From assembly GCF_016907955.1 (NCBI RefSeq), contig NZ_JAFBCX010000001.1, positions 806,001-870,000 on the forward strand: a DNA stretch of 64,000 bases. Direction: 5' to 3'. The notes beneath the pieces are model-generated. The model was given only the letters and a program-made list of their open reading frames with translations. It was not told the DNA's origin and did no database searches. This stretch comes from Lentzea nigeriaca. Lineage in GTDB: Bacteria > Actinomycetota > Actinomycetes > Mycobacteriales > Pseudonocardiaceae. This document shows positions 41,877 to 50,432 of this stretch, piece by piece (position 1 is the stretch's first letter; every line of letters begins with the position of its first letter). The translations under genes were made by a program, and so were the position numbers.

Positions 41877-42784
41877 GACCCCAGCCCGTTCCTGGGTTGC
41901 GCGACACCGGCGGGCGTGGCCTGGCCGGACACGGGGGCGGGCCGGGCACGCCGCACCAGCAGCTGCCGCAGGTGCCTCGCGTGCCGGCGGCTGACCGGCA
42001 GCACCGCGCCGCCGATCGTGACGCTCAGGTGCCCGTCCTCGAGGCGCAGCTCGTCGATGTGGCCGAGCGAGACGAGGTGGCTGCGGTGGATGCGGACGAA
42101 CCCCGCGCTGCGCCAGCGTTCTTCCAAACCGTTCAACGCCGCGCGGACCAGTCCGCTGCCGGTCGCGGTGTGCAGGCGGGCGTAGTCGCCGTGCGCCTCC
42201 ACGTACCGGATGTCGGCGAGGCGGATGAACCGCGTGACGCCACCGAGCTCGACGGGGATGACCTCGTCGCCCATCTCCGGCGGCGTGGTGTTGGCCTGCT
42301 GCGCCGACCCGGCGGGCAGCGGCTCGGTGGGGGCCTTGGAGTCCCAGACCTCGTGCACGATGCGGTGCACCGACTCGGCGAGCCGTTCCTGGCGCACGGG
42401 CTTGAGCAGGTAGTCGAGTGCCTTGAGCTCGAACGCCTCCACCGCCGGCTGCTGGTGTGCCGTCACGAACACGACGGGCGGTGGCTGCGCGAACCGCGAC
42501 AGCACGCGGGCGAGGTCGAGGCCGTCGAGGCCGGGCATGCGGATGTCGAGGAACACCGCGTCCAGCGGCTGCCCGGCGTCCATCGCGCGGTGCAGCACCC
42601 GGAGCGCCTTGGTGGCGTCGGTGACCGCTTCCACGTGTGCGATGCGAGGATCGGAGCGCAACAGGTACACGAGGTCTTCCAGCGCGGGTGCCTCGTCGTC
42701 GACGGCGAGCACCCGGAGGGAGCGCTCGAGGCTGCCACGCCGATCAGGCCCCTCGCAGACGGGGCAGGGCAGACCTGAGGTCAT
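41873..42784 (-). CDS. LytTR-family response regulator
   Basis: DNA-binding response regulator of 303 residues. Receiver domain about 22-140: acidic pocket VLAVDDEAP, phospho-Asp80 in VFLDIRMPGLDG, and Lys in DYLLKPV. LytTR DNA-binding domain about 175-275: RFIRLADIRYVEAHGDYARLHT, FVRIHRSHLVSL and VSRRHARHLRQLL. A short N-terminal CPVC (Cys7, Cys10) precedes the receiver and could bind zinc, if the ATG at 42784 is the true start. First gene of the unit with the small membrane protein and symporter; the LytS-type kinase lies at the far end. Confidence 0.9.
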   Translation of the reverse strand: MTSGLPCPVCEGPDRRGSLERSLRVLAVDDEAPALEDLVYLLRSDPRIAHVEAVTDATKALRVLHRAMDAGQPLDAVFLDIRMPGLDGLDLARVLSRFAQPPPVVFVTAHQQPAVEAFELKALDYLLKPVRQERLAESVHRIVHEVWDSKAPTEPLPAGSAQQANTTPPEMGDEVIPVELGGVTRFIRLADIRYVEAHGDYARLHTATGSGLVRAALNGLEERWRSAGFVRIHRSHLVSLGHIDELRLEDGHLSVTIGGAVLPVSRRHARHLRQLLVRRARPAPVSGQATPAGVAQPRNGLGS

Positions 42785-43098
42785 TCGAGATCGAGTCCAA
42801 ACTGTGTACGGCCGATCCTCACGTGGCGGCGATTAGACCACGCTCGGGTCATCGCGCGCCTGGTGAGCCGAGGGCGTCGGATACGCGATCATGCCCGTTC
42901 ACGGAGGGTGACCCGCTGTGGGGGTCTCGTTGCACGAAGTGTGCACGGCTCGACCCCCTTGCCCTGGAAAGCCCGATCCGGCGCATCATCCGCCAGCGGG
43001 AGGAGGCGCGGAAACCCTCCGATCGGGTGTGTCTTGGATACGAGACCGAAACCGTTGTGACACCACGTGCACCGGCCAGGTCACGCGTGCGGCTCGGG
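42785..43098. other. 314-bp intergenic region
   Basis: I see no gene here. One frame (about 42895-43040, plus strand) contains a CTKC pair and a charged helix, but lacks a good start and has no family likeness. It should contain the promoter of the response regulator operon on the minus strand; no motif could be assigned. Confidence 0.5.
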
Positions 43099-43386
43099 TC
43101 AGGACTGGCGGAGGGGGCGCGGCTGGGCAGCCAGCGCGTCACCGAGCGTGATCTCCAGCTCGATGAACGACTCCTCGGCGCGGCGGGCGGCGACGCTCAC
43201 CGACGCCGCGGCGGCCGGTCCGACGAGCCTGCGCGTGGGCGCGCGCAACGCCTGGATCGCCTCGGACCACTGGTTCGAGAGCTTGGCGAGCCCGCTCAAC
43301 GTGTCGACGAGGTCGTCTGTGTTCTCCGGCGGCGACTCGACGATCTCCGCCAGCCGGTCGCGCAGCGCGTCCAGTGCCGGGTCCAC
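43099..43386 (-). CDS. Small helical protein of unknown function
   Basis: A 95-residue protein, almost wholly helical: PALDALRDRLAEIVESPPE, DDLVDTLSGLAKLSNQWSEAIQAL and AARRAEESFIELEITLGDAL. It resembles small secretion-associated or WXG-like helical-bundle proteins in overall look but has no WXG motif, and no ESX genes are nearby. GTG at 43386 is favoured because GGGAGG lies six bases upstream; ATG at 43434 would add 16 residues. Monocistronic. Confidence 0.55.
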   Translation of the reverse strand: MDPALDALRDRLAEIVESPPENTDDLVDTLSGLAKLSNQWSEAIQALRAPTRRLVGPAAAASVSVAARRAEESFIELEITLGDALAAQPRPLRQS

Positions 43387-44191
43387 GGAACCCTCCCGTC
43401 GTGCCGCGCCGGAGCTGAGTAGTGGTGCGGACATTTCCCCCACTGGGCAACACCATATCTCGAACGCTGTGGTCCAGCGCAATGATGTTGCCCCACCAAG
43501 ACCACTCGGTCAATCGCGCACCCATTCCGTCTCAACAGGTCCGTCTCAACTGGTGGCGCTCTTATGGTAGGTGCCTGAAATGAACGGCTTTGGACGTTCG
43601 GCCTGGTAGGCCAGGTGGCGTCGGAGGTGTTGGGCCGAATCGGTGTGTCCTGCGCCGCATCAATCACCGCATTGCGTTCCCGCTCGGCAGTGCACTGCAG
43701 CAAAAGAGTTAATACGTCCGCCGAGTTCAGTCGTTCGGGTTCATACAGGATTTACGAACGGTTCGGCGCGAGTGCCGCGGGAGTCGTACACCGAGCAACT
43801 CGAGGTGTGCGGAACCGTCCTGGTCCATCAGTCGGATACCGCACTCGGCCAATCCGGCTCGCACTCTCCCGGGTGACAACTCTCTGCGGGCGGCGAGGAG
43901 TCCTGGGCGGCGCGGGCGAGCCTCGCGCACGCTCGTCGCGACCGCGATGCCGCCGAACTCCTCGCGCACGCACCTCGCGCGAGGCGCAGGCAACCATCGG
44001 TCGGCGCCCGGTTTGTCACGGTCCGTGATATCCCGGGTGGTTCGGAGCAGCGATGGTTGCCGGGCCGTGCGTGACATTCGAGACGAGGGCGAGCCGCTTT
44101 CCCTGACCGCGCACGGTGATCGGGCCGGTCGCGGTGCGCGGTGCGCGACGCGACGATGCCGAAGGCCGTGGAGCGCCTCGACGGCTGAGGA
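43387..44191. other. 805-bp region without a clear gene
   Basis: No frame shows family likeness. A minus-strand frame at 43727-44077 could encode 116 residues, but its composition (very rich in Arg) is that of a chance frame. The region is AT-richer than its surroundings in places and holds nested palindromes at 43989-44061, described separately, and a GGCCTGGTAGGCC hairpin near 43600. Confidence 0.5.
43989..44061. repeat. Nested palindromes in a gene-poor region
   Basis: Perfect 11-bp inverted arms GGCAACCATCG (43989-43999) and CGATGGTTGCC (44051-44061) flank 51 bases. Within them lies a second perfect palindrome, TCACGGTCCGTGA (44016-44028). The arrangement could be an operator pair or a structured RNA; nothing else defines it. 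Confidence 0.5.
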
Positions 44192-46678
44192 CTACAGGCG
44201 GCCGACGTCCGTGATGATCACAACCGCCTCGCCCAGCTCGTCCGACGCCGCCAGATCGACCTCCGCGTTGAAGCCCCAGTCCTTGTCCCCGGCCGGGTCC
44301 TCGAAGATCTGCCGGCACACCCAGCGTTCGCGCTCGACGTTGATGATCAGGAACGCGGGGCCGCGCGCGTTCGGGCCCGCGCCGATCTCGTCGTGCTCCT
44401 CGAAGTACGGCTCCAGGGCGTCCATCCACTCCTTGGCCGTCCAGCCCGACTCGTGGTCGAGCTCGCCGAGGGAGTACCAGTCGCGCTTGGCGGCCAGCTC
44501 GACGCGGCGGAACAACGCGTTGCGGACCAGGACGCGGAACGCACGGACGTTGCGGGTGACCGCGGGCGGCAGGTCGACGCGGACCTCCTCGGCAGGAGCG
44601 TCCGGGTTCGTGAGCTTCTCCCACTCGTCGATCAGCGACGAGTCGACCTGGCGCACGAGCTCGCCGAGCCACGAGATCAGGTCCTGCAGCTCCTCGGTCT
44701 TCGCCTCCTCGGGCACCGTCTGCGACAGCGCCTTGTAGGCGTCGGCGAGGTAGCGCAGCACGAGGCCCTCGGAGCGCGCCAGGCCGTAGAACGACACGTA
44801 CTCCGTGAACGTCATCGCGCGCTCGTACATGTCGCGGACAACGGCCTTGGGGGACAACGCGTAGTCGCCGACCCAAGGGTGGCCGCGCCGGTAGGTGAGG
44901 AACGCGGCCTCCAGCAGCTCGGCGAGCGGCTTCGGGTACGTGACCTCCTCCAGCAGCTCCATCCGCTGGTCGTACTCGATGCCGTCGGCCTTCATCGCGC
45001 CGATCGCCTCGCCGCGCGCCTTGTGCTCCTGCGCGCCCAGGATCTGGCGCGGATCGTCCAAAGTGGACTCGATCACCGACAGCACGTCCAGCGCGTAGCC
45101 GGGAGCCTCGCGATCCAGCAGCTCGATCGCGGCCAGCGCGAACGGCGACAGCGGCTGGTTCAGCGCGAAGTTGAACTGCAGGTCGACGGTCAGCCGGAAG
45201 TCGTCACCGTCGCGCTCGACCACTCCCGCCGCGACGAGTGCCCGGTACATCGCCAACGCACGACGAATGTGCTTGAGCTGCTTCGGCCGGTCCTCGTGGT
45301 TGTCCTCCAGCAGGTGCCGCATGGCCGCGAACGCGCCACCGCCGGGACGGCCGATCACGTTGAGCAGCATGGCGTGCGACACCTGGAACGACGACGTCAG
45401 CGGCTCGGGCTCGGCGCCGACGAGCCGTTCGAACGTCGTCTCGCTCCACGACACGAAGCCGTCAGGGGCCTTCTTGCGGACCACCTTGCGGCGCTTCTTC
45501 GGGTCGTCGCCCGCCTTCGCGAGCGCCTTGATGTTCTCGACCTCGTGCTCGGGTGCCTGCACGACGACCGTGCCCACGGTGTCGTAACCCGCGCGGCCCG
45601 CCCGGCCGGCGATCTGGTGGAACTCGCGGGCCTTCAGGATCCGGGTGCGCGTGCCGTCGTACTTCGACAACGCCGTGAAGACGACCGTGCGGATCGGGAC
45701 GTTGATGCCGACGCCGAGCGTGTCGGTGCCGCAGATGACCTTCAGCAGACCCGCCTGCGCCAGCTGCTCCACGAGCCGCCGGTACTTGGGCAGCATGCCC
45801 GCGTGGTGCACGCCGATGCCGTGCCGCACCAGCCGCGACAGCGTCTTGCCGAACCCGGCGCTGAAGCGGAAGTTGCCGATCATGGCGGCGATCGCTTCCT
45901 TCTCCTGCTTCGAGCAGACGTTGATGCTCATCAGCGACTGCGCGCGCTCCAGCGCGGCGGCCTGGGTGAAGTGCACGACGTAGATCGGCGCCTCACGGCC
46001 GTGCAGCAGGTCCTCGATCGTCTCGTGCAACGGCGTGAGGACGTACTGGAAGTTCAACGGCACCGGGCGCTGCGCCGAACGGACCACCGCCGTCGGGCGG
46101 CCGGTGCGCCGGGTCAGGTCCTTCTCGAAGAACGTGACGTCGCCGAGCGTCGCCGACATCAGCAGGAACTGCGCCTGCGGCAGTTCGATCAGCGGCACCT
46201 GCCACGCCCAGCCGCGGTCGGGCTCGCTGTAGAAGTGGAACTCGTCCATCACGACCTGGCCGACGTCGGCAGTCGCCCCGTCGCGCAGCGCGATGTTCGC
46301 GAGGATCTCCGCCGTGCAGCAGATGATGGGCGCCTGGTCGTTGACGCTGGCGTCGCCGGTCATCATGCCGACGTTCTCCGGCCCGAACACCTCGCACAGC
46401 GCGAAGAACTTCTCCGAGACCAGCGCCTTGATCGGCGCGGTGTAGAAGCTGCGCTGGTTGCCGGCCATGGCGGCGAGGTGGGCTCCGATGGCCACCAGGC
46501 TCTTGCCGGATCCGGTCGGCGTACTCAGGATGACGTTCGCGCCGGAGACGAGTTCGATGACCGCCTCCTCCTGCGCCGGGTACAGCGCCAGGCCGCGTTC
46601 GGCCGCCCAATGGGAGAAGGTGTCGAACAGTTCGTCTTCGTCGGCGATCGAGGTGAGCCGGTCGGTGAGTGCAGTCAT
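44192..46678 (-). CDS. Ski2-like DEAD/DEAH-box RNA helicase with DUF3516 C-terminus
   Basis: ATP-dependent RNA helicase of 828 residues. Motif I TPTGSGKS (53-60), Ia APIKALVSEK, motif II DEFH, motif III SATL, and motif VI QIAGRAGRAGY are all present. The C-terminal half (about 430-828) is the actinobacterial DUF3516 domain. HelY-like helicases of this type are conserved in Actinobacteria and probably act in RNA processing or decay, but the exact role is not established. ATG at 46678. Transcribed in the same direction as the glutamine synthetase-like gene upstream, 10 bp apart. Confidence 0.92.
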   Translation of the reverse strand: MTALTDRLTSIADEDELFDTFSHWAAERGLALYPAQEEAVIELVSGANVILSTPTGSGKSLVAIGAHLAAMAGNQRSFYTAPIKALVSEKFFALCEVFGPENVGMMTGDASVNDQAPIICCTAEILANIALRDGATADVGQVVMDEFHFYSEPDRGWAWQVPLIELPQAQFLLMSATLGDVTFFEKDLTRRTGRPTAVVRSAQRPVPLNFQYVLTPLHETIEDLLHGREAPIYVVHFTQAAALERAQSLMSINVCSKQEKEAIAAMIGNFRFSAGFGKTLSRLVRHGIGVHHAGMLPKYRRLVEQLAQAGLLKVICGTDTLGVGINVPIRTVVFTALSKYDGTRTRILKAREFHQIAGRAGRAGYDTVGTVVVQAPEHEVENIKALAKAGDDPKKRRKVVRKKAPDGFVSWSETTFERLVGAEPEPLTSSFQVSHAMLLNVIGRPGGGAFAAMRHLLEDNHEDRPKQLKHIRRALAMYRALVAAGVVERDGDDFRLTVDLQFNFALNQPLSPFALAAIELLDREAPGYALDVLSVIESTLDDPRQILGAQEHKARGEAIGAMKADGIEYDQRMELLEEVTYPKPLAELLEAAFLTYRRGHPWVGDYALSPKAVVRDMYERAMTFTEYVSFYGLARSEGLVLRYLADAYKALSQTVPEEAKTEELQDLISWLGELVRQVDSSLIDEWEKLTNPDAPAEEVRVDLPPAVTRNVRAFRVLVRNALFRRVELAAKRDWYSLGELDHESGWTAKEWMDALEPYFEEHDEIGAGPNARGPAFLIINVERERWVCRQIFEDPAGDKDWGFNAEVDLAASDELGEAVVIITDVGRL

Positions 46679-46688
46679 CGCAGGTGAA

Positions 46689-48038
46689 CTATAGGTGGTA
46701 CGCGTACTCGGCGAACTCCCAGTCGGTCACGAACCGCTGGAACCGGGCCACCTCCTCCCACTTGAAGTCCACATAGGACCGCACGAAGTCCTTGCCCAGC
46801 ACCTCGACCATCGCCGCGTTCTCCTCCAGATAGGCGAGCGCGTCGGGAAGCGTGGCGGGCAGCGTCGGGGCCTTCGACGGGTCGTAGCCGTACCCGGCGG
46901 ACGGCCGCGGCGGCTCGATCCGGTCGCGAATGCCCAGGTAGGTCGCCGCGATCATGCCCGCGATGCCGAGGTACGGGTTCGCGCTCGCGTCACCGAGACG
47001 CAGTTCGAGCCTCGTGGTCTCGCCGCGCTCGGCCGGGACGCGGAGCATCGCGCTGCGGTTGTCGAGACCCCAGTCGATCAACCACGGCGCGAGCGAGTCC
47101 GGGCCGAACCGCTTGTAGGAGTTGACCGTCGGGTTGAGCAGCGCGGCCAGGGCGGGGGCGTGCTTGAGGATGCCGCCGATCGCCCAGCGAGCCTCGTCCG
47201 AGAGGCCGTGCGACGTGCCCGCCGCCTGGAACGCGTTGCGGCCGTCCTTCTCGTGGCACGACAGGTGCAGGTGGAAGCCGCTGCCGCCGCCGTCGTTGAA
47301 CGGCTTGGCCATGAACGTGGCGAGCCGGCCCTCCCTGCGCGCGAGCTCCTTGACGCTCGTCTTGAACCGGAACGCGCGATCGGCCGCGTCCATGGCGGGC
47401 GAATGGACCAAGTTGATTTCGAACTGCCCACCCGCGTACTCGTGGTTGCCGCCGGTCGTCTGCAGACCCGCCGAACTGAGTGTGCGAAGAGTTCTCAACA
47501 GATGACCGTCTGAATCGCCCCTGCGTCCGGTCGCATACACGTTGCCCGGCTCATCGCAGTAGGGCCGCCACCCGTTCGGGCGATCTTCGTCGGGTTCGCA
47601 GAGAAAATATTCCAACTCGGGACCGACCACCGGCGACAGGCCCGTCGTCTCGAATATCTCCAGTGCCCGGCGCAGCACCTGCCGCGGCGATTCGTCCACG
47701 GGTCTTTCGTCAGCGGGGCTCACGGCGTCGCCGATACACCACGCCACGCCCGGTTCCCACGGAATCGGCAGGAGCGTGTCGAGGTCGGGAACCACGATCA
47801 CGTCGGGCAGTCCGGCGTCGAGCACACCCCCGTTCTCGGTGGTCTTGCCGCCGGGCGTGGTGTTGTAAACGGCCCGGCAGAACGACAGTCCGCGCTCCGT
47901 AACCGCAGGTAGATGCTCCACGAGGACGTCACGCCCGCGGTCGGTGCCCAGCAGGTCGGGGAAGACGACGCGCACCACGTCGATCCCGTCCTCGCCGAGC
48001 CGCGACGCGAGTTCTCGTGTCACCTGTTCACCGACCAC
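46689..48038 (-). CDS. Glutamine synthetase family protein (GlnA3/GlnA4-like)
   Basis: ATP-dependent amide ligase of 449 residues. It has the GS signatures: metal-site GPELEYFL, ATP-site NHEYAGGQFEINLVHSP, GSGFHLHLSCH, the catalytic loop NPTVNSYKRFGPDSLAPW, and RLELRLGDASANPYL with the Arg residues that bind glutamate. It lacks the adenylylation-loop Tyr region of GlnA1, so it belongs with GlnA-like enzymes that gamma-glutamylate polyamines, ethanolamine or other amines in actinomycetes. GTG start after GAAAGG. Divergent from a MarR regulator, a likely controller. Confidence 0.88.
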   Translation of the reverse strand: MVGEQVTRELASRLGEDGIDVVRVVFPDLLGTDRGRDVLVEHLPAVTERGLSFCRAVYNTTPGGKTTENGGVLDAGLPDVIVVPDLDTLLPIPWEPGVAWCIGDAVSPADERPVDESPRQVLRRALEIFETTGLSPVVGPELEYFLCEPDEDRPNGWRPYCDEPGNVYATGRRGDSDGHLLRTLRTLSSAGLQTTGGNHEYAGGQFEINLVHSPAMDAADRAFRFKTSVKELARREGRLATFMAKPFNDGGGSGFHLHLSCHEKDGRNAFQAAGTSHGLSDEARWAIGGILKHAPALAALLNPTVNSYKRFGPDSLAPWLIDWGLDNRSAMLRVPAERGETTRLELRLGDASANPYLGIAGMIAATYLGIRDRIEPPRPSAGYGYDPSKAPTLPATLPDALAYLEENAAMVEVLGKDFVRSYVDFKWEEVARFQRFVTDWEFAEYAYHL

Positions 48039-48208
48039 GTCGAACTACCTTTCCGGCACAGTGTGTCGCTGGCGCGGAGGGGATAACGTTGAGACGCAAA
48101 CGCTATCGACCCGTCCGTGGAGCAAAGACCAGTCGGTGCTCCGCACTCATCGTCCACCACGGGGCAACAGTCCGTAACTGGACGGGTGACGACTGTCACG
48201 AGATCATG

Positions 48209-48225
48209 CACGATGTGGGATCGTG
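48209..48225. promoter_or_regulatory. Palindrome in the glnA-like/marR divergent region
   Basis: CACGAT, five bases and ATCGTG form a perfect inverted repeat, extended outward by GATC/GATC. It lies about 100 bp before the MarR start, in the region shared with the divergent GS-like gene. MarR proteins bind such 16-20 bp palindromes, so autoregulation is likely. Confidence 0.45.
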
Positions 48226-48327
48226 ATCAAAGTGGTTGCGGACCGACTCGCACCACATCACAGACATAGTTCGGAACCGCAAGTATTGTGCCGGGAACAC
48301 CTGAGCTCGAGCACGGGAGACTTTGAG

Positions 48328-48903
48328 TTGTCTGGTCACCACACGATTGCCGAGACCGAGAAAGCCGTCCAGGCCAAACTCGGTGCGGTGCCGCTGCATC
48401 GCGAGCAGATGGCGGCGGTGTCGAACATCCACCGCGCCGCCACCGCGATCCGCCAGCACCTCGAGAACTCGGTGCTGCGCACCAGCGATCTGACCTGGAC
48501 CGGCTTCGTCGTGCTCTGGGTCGTGTGGATCTGGGGCGAGATGGAGACGCGCTACGTGGCCGAGGAGGCTGGCATCTCCAAGGGCACCCTGACCGGCGTC
48601 GCCAAGACGCTGCAGTCACGGGGCCTGCTGGAGCGCCTCGGCCATCCCACGGACGGGCGCCTGGCGGTTCTGCGGCTCACCCCTGAGGGTGAAGAACTGA
48701 TGGGCGACCTCTTCCCCAAGTTCAACGAGGAAGAGGTGTTCGTCTCCAACCCGCTCGAGTCGTCCGAGGCCCAGTCGCTGGCCGAGATGCTGCGCCGCAT
48801 GGTGACGCACCTCGAGGCCAACGGCGAGCAGCGGCGGCTCGACCTGCGCGGAGACACGCCGCTGCCGCCGCGCCGGTCCGGACGACGGGCCAAGCACGGC
48901 TGA
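48328..48903 (+). CDS. MarR family transcriptional regulator
   Basis: Winged helix-turn-helix regulator of 191 residues. N-terminal dimer helices (EKAVQAKLGAVPLHREQMAAVSNIHRAA) precede the DNA-binding core: LTWTGFVVLWVVWIWGEMETRYVAEEAGISKGTLTGVAKTLQSRGLLER in pieces, then the wing HPTDGRLAVLRLTPEGEEL. TTG at 48328 is favoured (GGGAGA eight bases upstream, conserved-looking N-terminus); upstream in-frame codons would add an unlikely extension. Divergent from the GS-like gene; it may sense its substrate. A strong terminator follows. Confidence 0.85.
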   Translation: MSGHHTIAETEKAVQAKLGAVPLHREQMAAVSNIHRAATAIRQHLENSVLRTSDLTWTGFVVLWVVWIWGEMETRYVAEEAGISKGTLTGVAKTLQSRGLLERLGHPTDGRLAVLRLTPEGEELMGDLFPKFNEEEVFVSNPLESSEAQSLAEMLRRMVTHLEANGEQRRLDLRGDTPLPPRRSGRRAKHG

Positions 48904-48917
48904 GCCGCGCGCCCGCC

Positions 48918-48946
48918 TGGGCGACTCACCGAGGGTGAGTCGCCCA
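48918..48946. terminator. Perfect 13-bp hairpin terminator
   Basis: TGGGCGACTCACC, three loop bases and GGTGAGTCGCCCA form a perfect stem, followed by TTTC. It lies after the MarR gene and before the 3' end of the convergent decarboxylase gene, so it can serve both. Confidence 0.8.
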
Positions 48947-49032
48947 TTTCGGCGTTCCCGCCCGCTCCCTGCTTCCGCCGCACGCGGGGGCCTCCCGTCC
49001 TCCAGGAGAGTACGAAAGCTCCCCGCGTACTC

Positions 49033-50409
49033 TCAGAGCAGGCTGAGGACGCGGGTGTGGAGGGTGTCGAGGTAGTCCTCGGACTCCGGCTTCATCAGCA
49101 CGCTCCGCAGTACCCGCGCACCGTCCGCATCGGCCTCCACCTCGGGGTGCCGCGCCGCGAACGCCGCCTTCGACGCCCGTGCCACGCTCAGGAAGATCGG
49201 GTCGAAGGCCGCGTTCATGCCGGTCTCCATCACCCGGTGCGCGGCGGCGTCCACAGCCGACAGCGTCAACGGGGTGGTCCGCGGGAAGTACGTGACGATG
49301 TCCAGCTCGGGCTCCTGGTAGAGCTCGAGCTCCTCCGACTCGCGGATCATCGACGCCCACCGCACGGCTGCCCGCCGTCCGGCCGCCAGGACCTCGCCCA
49401 GGCCGTCGCGGGTCAGCGGGAGCAGGCGCAGGGTCAGCCAGAGGCCCGCGGCGGCGGCGCCGGCGCGGGAGCATTCCAGGCTGATCTCGCCCAGGTGCAT
49501 CTCGTCGGACGTGAAGTACGTGTAGGGGGAGTCGTGAAGGTAGAAGCGGCCCACGGACGGGTCGCGGAACAGGACCGCGCCGCAGCCGTAGGGCTGCAGG
49601 CCGTGCTTGTGCGGGTCGACGACGACGGAGTCGCACGACCCGATGGCCTCCCACGGCTCGGGCGCCAGGTCTGTGCCCGCCAGCAACGTGAAGAAGCCGC
49701 CGTACGCACCGTCCACATGCACCCGTGCGTCGTAGCGGCGTGCGATGTCCAGCACGAGATGCACCGGTTCGATGGCGCCCAATGCGGTGGTTCCCGGAGT
49801 CACGACGACGGTCCCGACCTTGCCGCTGCGCAGAAGCTCTTCGAGAGCATCCAGATCCATGCGCCCACGACCGTCCACGGGCACCGGGAAACCCTCGATA
49901 CCGAGCACACCGCACATGCGTGAGTGCGTGTAGTGAGCCTCGGAGGAGTACGCCACACCACGAGAGGGATGCAGCGAACGGGCCACGAACAATGCTTCCA
50001 GGTTCGCGATCGTGCCGCTGGAGGTCAGGTGGCCCAGGTGTTCGGAGGAGTACCCGAACATCGACGCCAGCGAGGACACGACCTCGCGTTCCATCGCGGC
50101 GGTGGCGGGGCCGCCGTCCAGGGCGTGGTTGTTCGGGTTGATCAGCATCGCCGACAGGTAGCCCACGACGGCCGCCGGGTGCGGCGGCTTGAGCATCTGG
50201 CCGGCGTAACGGGGGTGGAAGAACGGGTAGTTGTCGCGCAGGCGGTCCTGGAGCTCGGCCAGCGCGGAGCCGAAGACCGCCGGGTCGACGTGCAGGGACG
50301 AGTGGGGTGTGAAGGCTCCGTACTCGGCTGTCCACTTCTCGTGGTTGGCCAGCGCCTCGTTGAGCCAGTGCTGAAGATCCACCGCACACACCCCACTCGT
50401 CCCGCACAC
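49033..50409 (-). CDS. Pyridoxal-phosphate group II amino acid decarboxylase
   Basis: PLP enzyme of about 458 residues, likely decarboxylating an aromatic amino acid, glutamate or aspartate. It shows FFHPRYAGQM near the N-terminus, GHLTSSGTIANLEAL binding the phosphate, HVDGAYGGFF with the Asp that pairs to the PLP nitrogen, and the Schiff-base Lys in VVDPHKHGLQPYG. Several GTG codons could be the start (50409, 50391, 50382); the first is given, but the last (VDLQHWL) fits group II alignments well. Substrate preference cannot be set from sequence alone. Neighbour on the same strand is a secreted GH95-like gene. Confidence 0.9.
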   Translation of the reverse strand: MCGTSGVCAVDLQHWLNEALANHEKWTAEYGAFTPHSSLHVDPAVFGSALAELQDRLRDNYPFFHPRYAGQMLKPPHPAAVVGYLSAMLINPNNHALDGGPATAAMEREVVSSLASMFGYSSEHLGHLTSSGTIANLEALFVARSLHPSRGVAYSSEAHYTHSRMCGVLGIEGFPVPVDGRGRMDLDALEELLRSGKVGTVVVTPGTTALGAIEPVHLVLDIARRYDARVHVDGAYGGFFTLLAGTDLAPEPWEAIGSCDSVVVDPHKHGLQPYGCGAVLFRDPSVGRFYLHDSPYTYFTSDEMHLGEISLECSRAGAAAAGLWLTLRLLPLTRDGLGEVLAAGRRAAVRWASMIRESEELELYQEPELDIVTYFPRTTPLTLSAVDAAAHRVMETGMNAAFDPIFLSVARASKAAFAARHPEVEADADGARVLRSVLMKPESEDYLDTLHTRVLSLL

Positions 50410-50432
50410 ACCCGAATGTTCGAATTTGTACG

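Noticed and set aside
43727..44077. Minus-strand 116-residue frame
   Set aside because: Composition dominated by Arg with no recognised fold, weak start, and overlap with palindromes; treated as chance.
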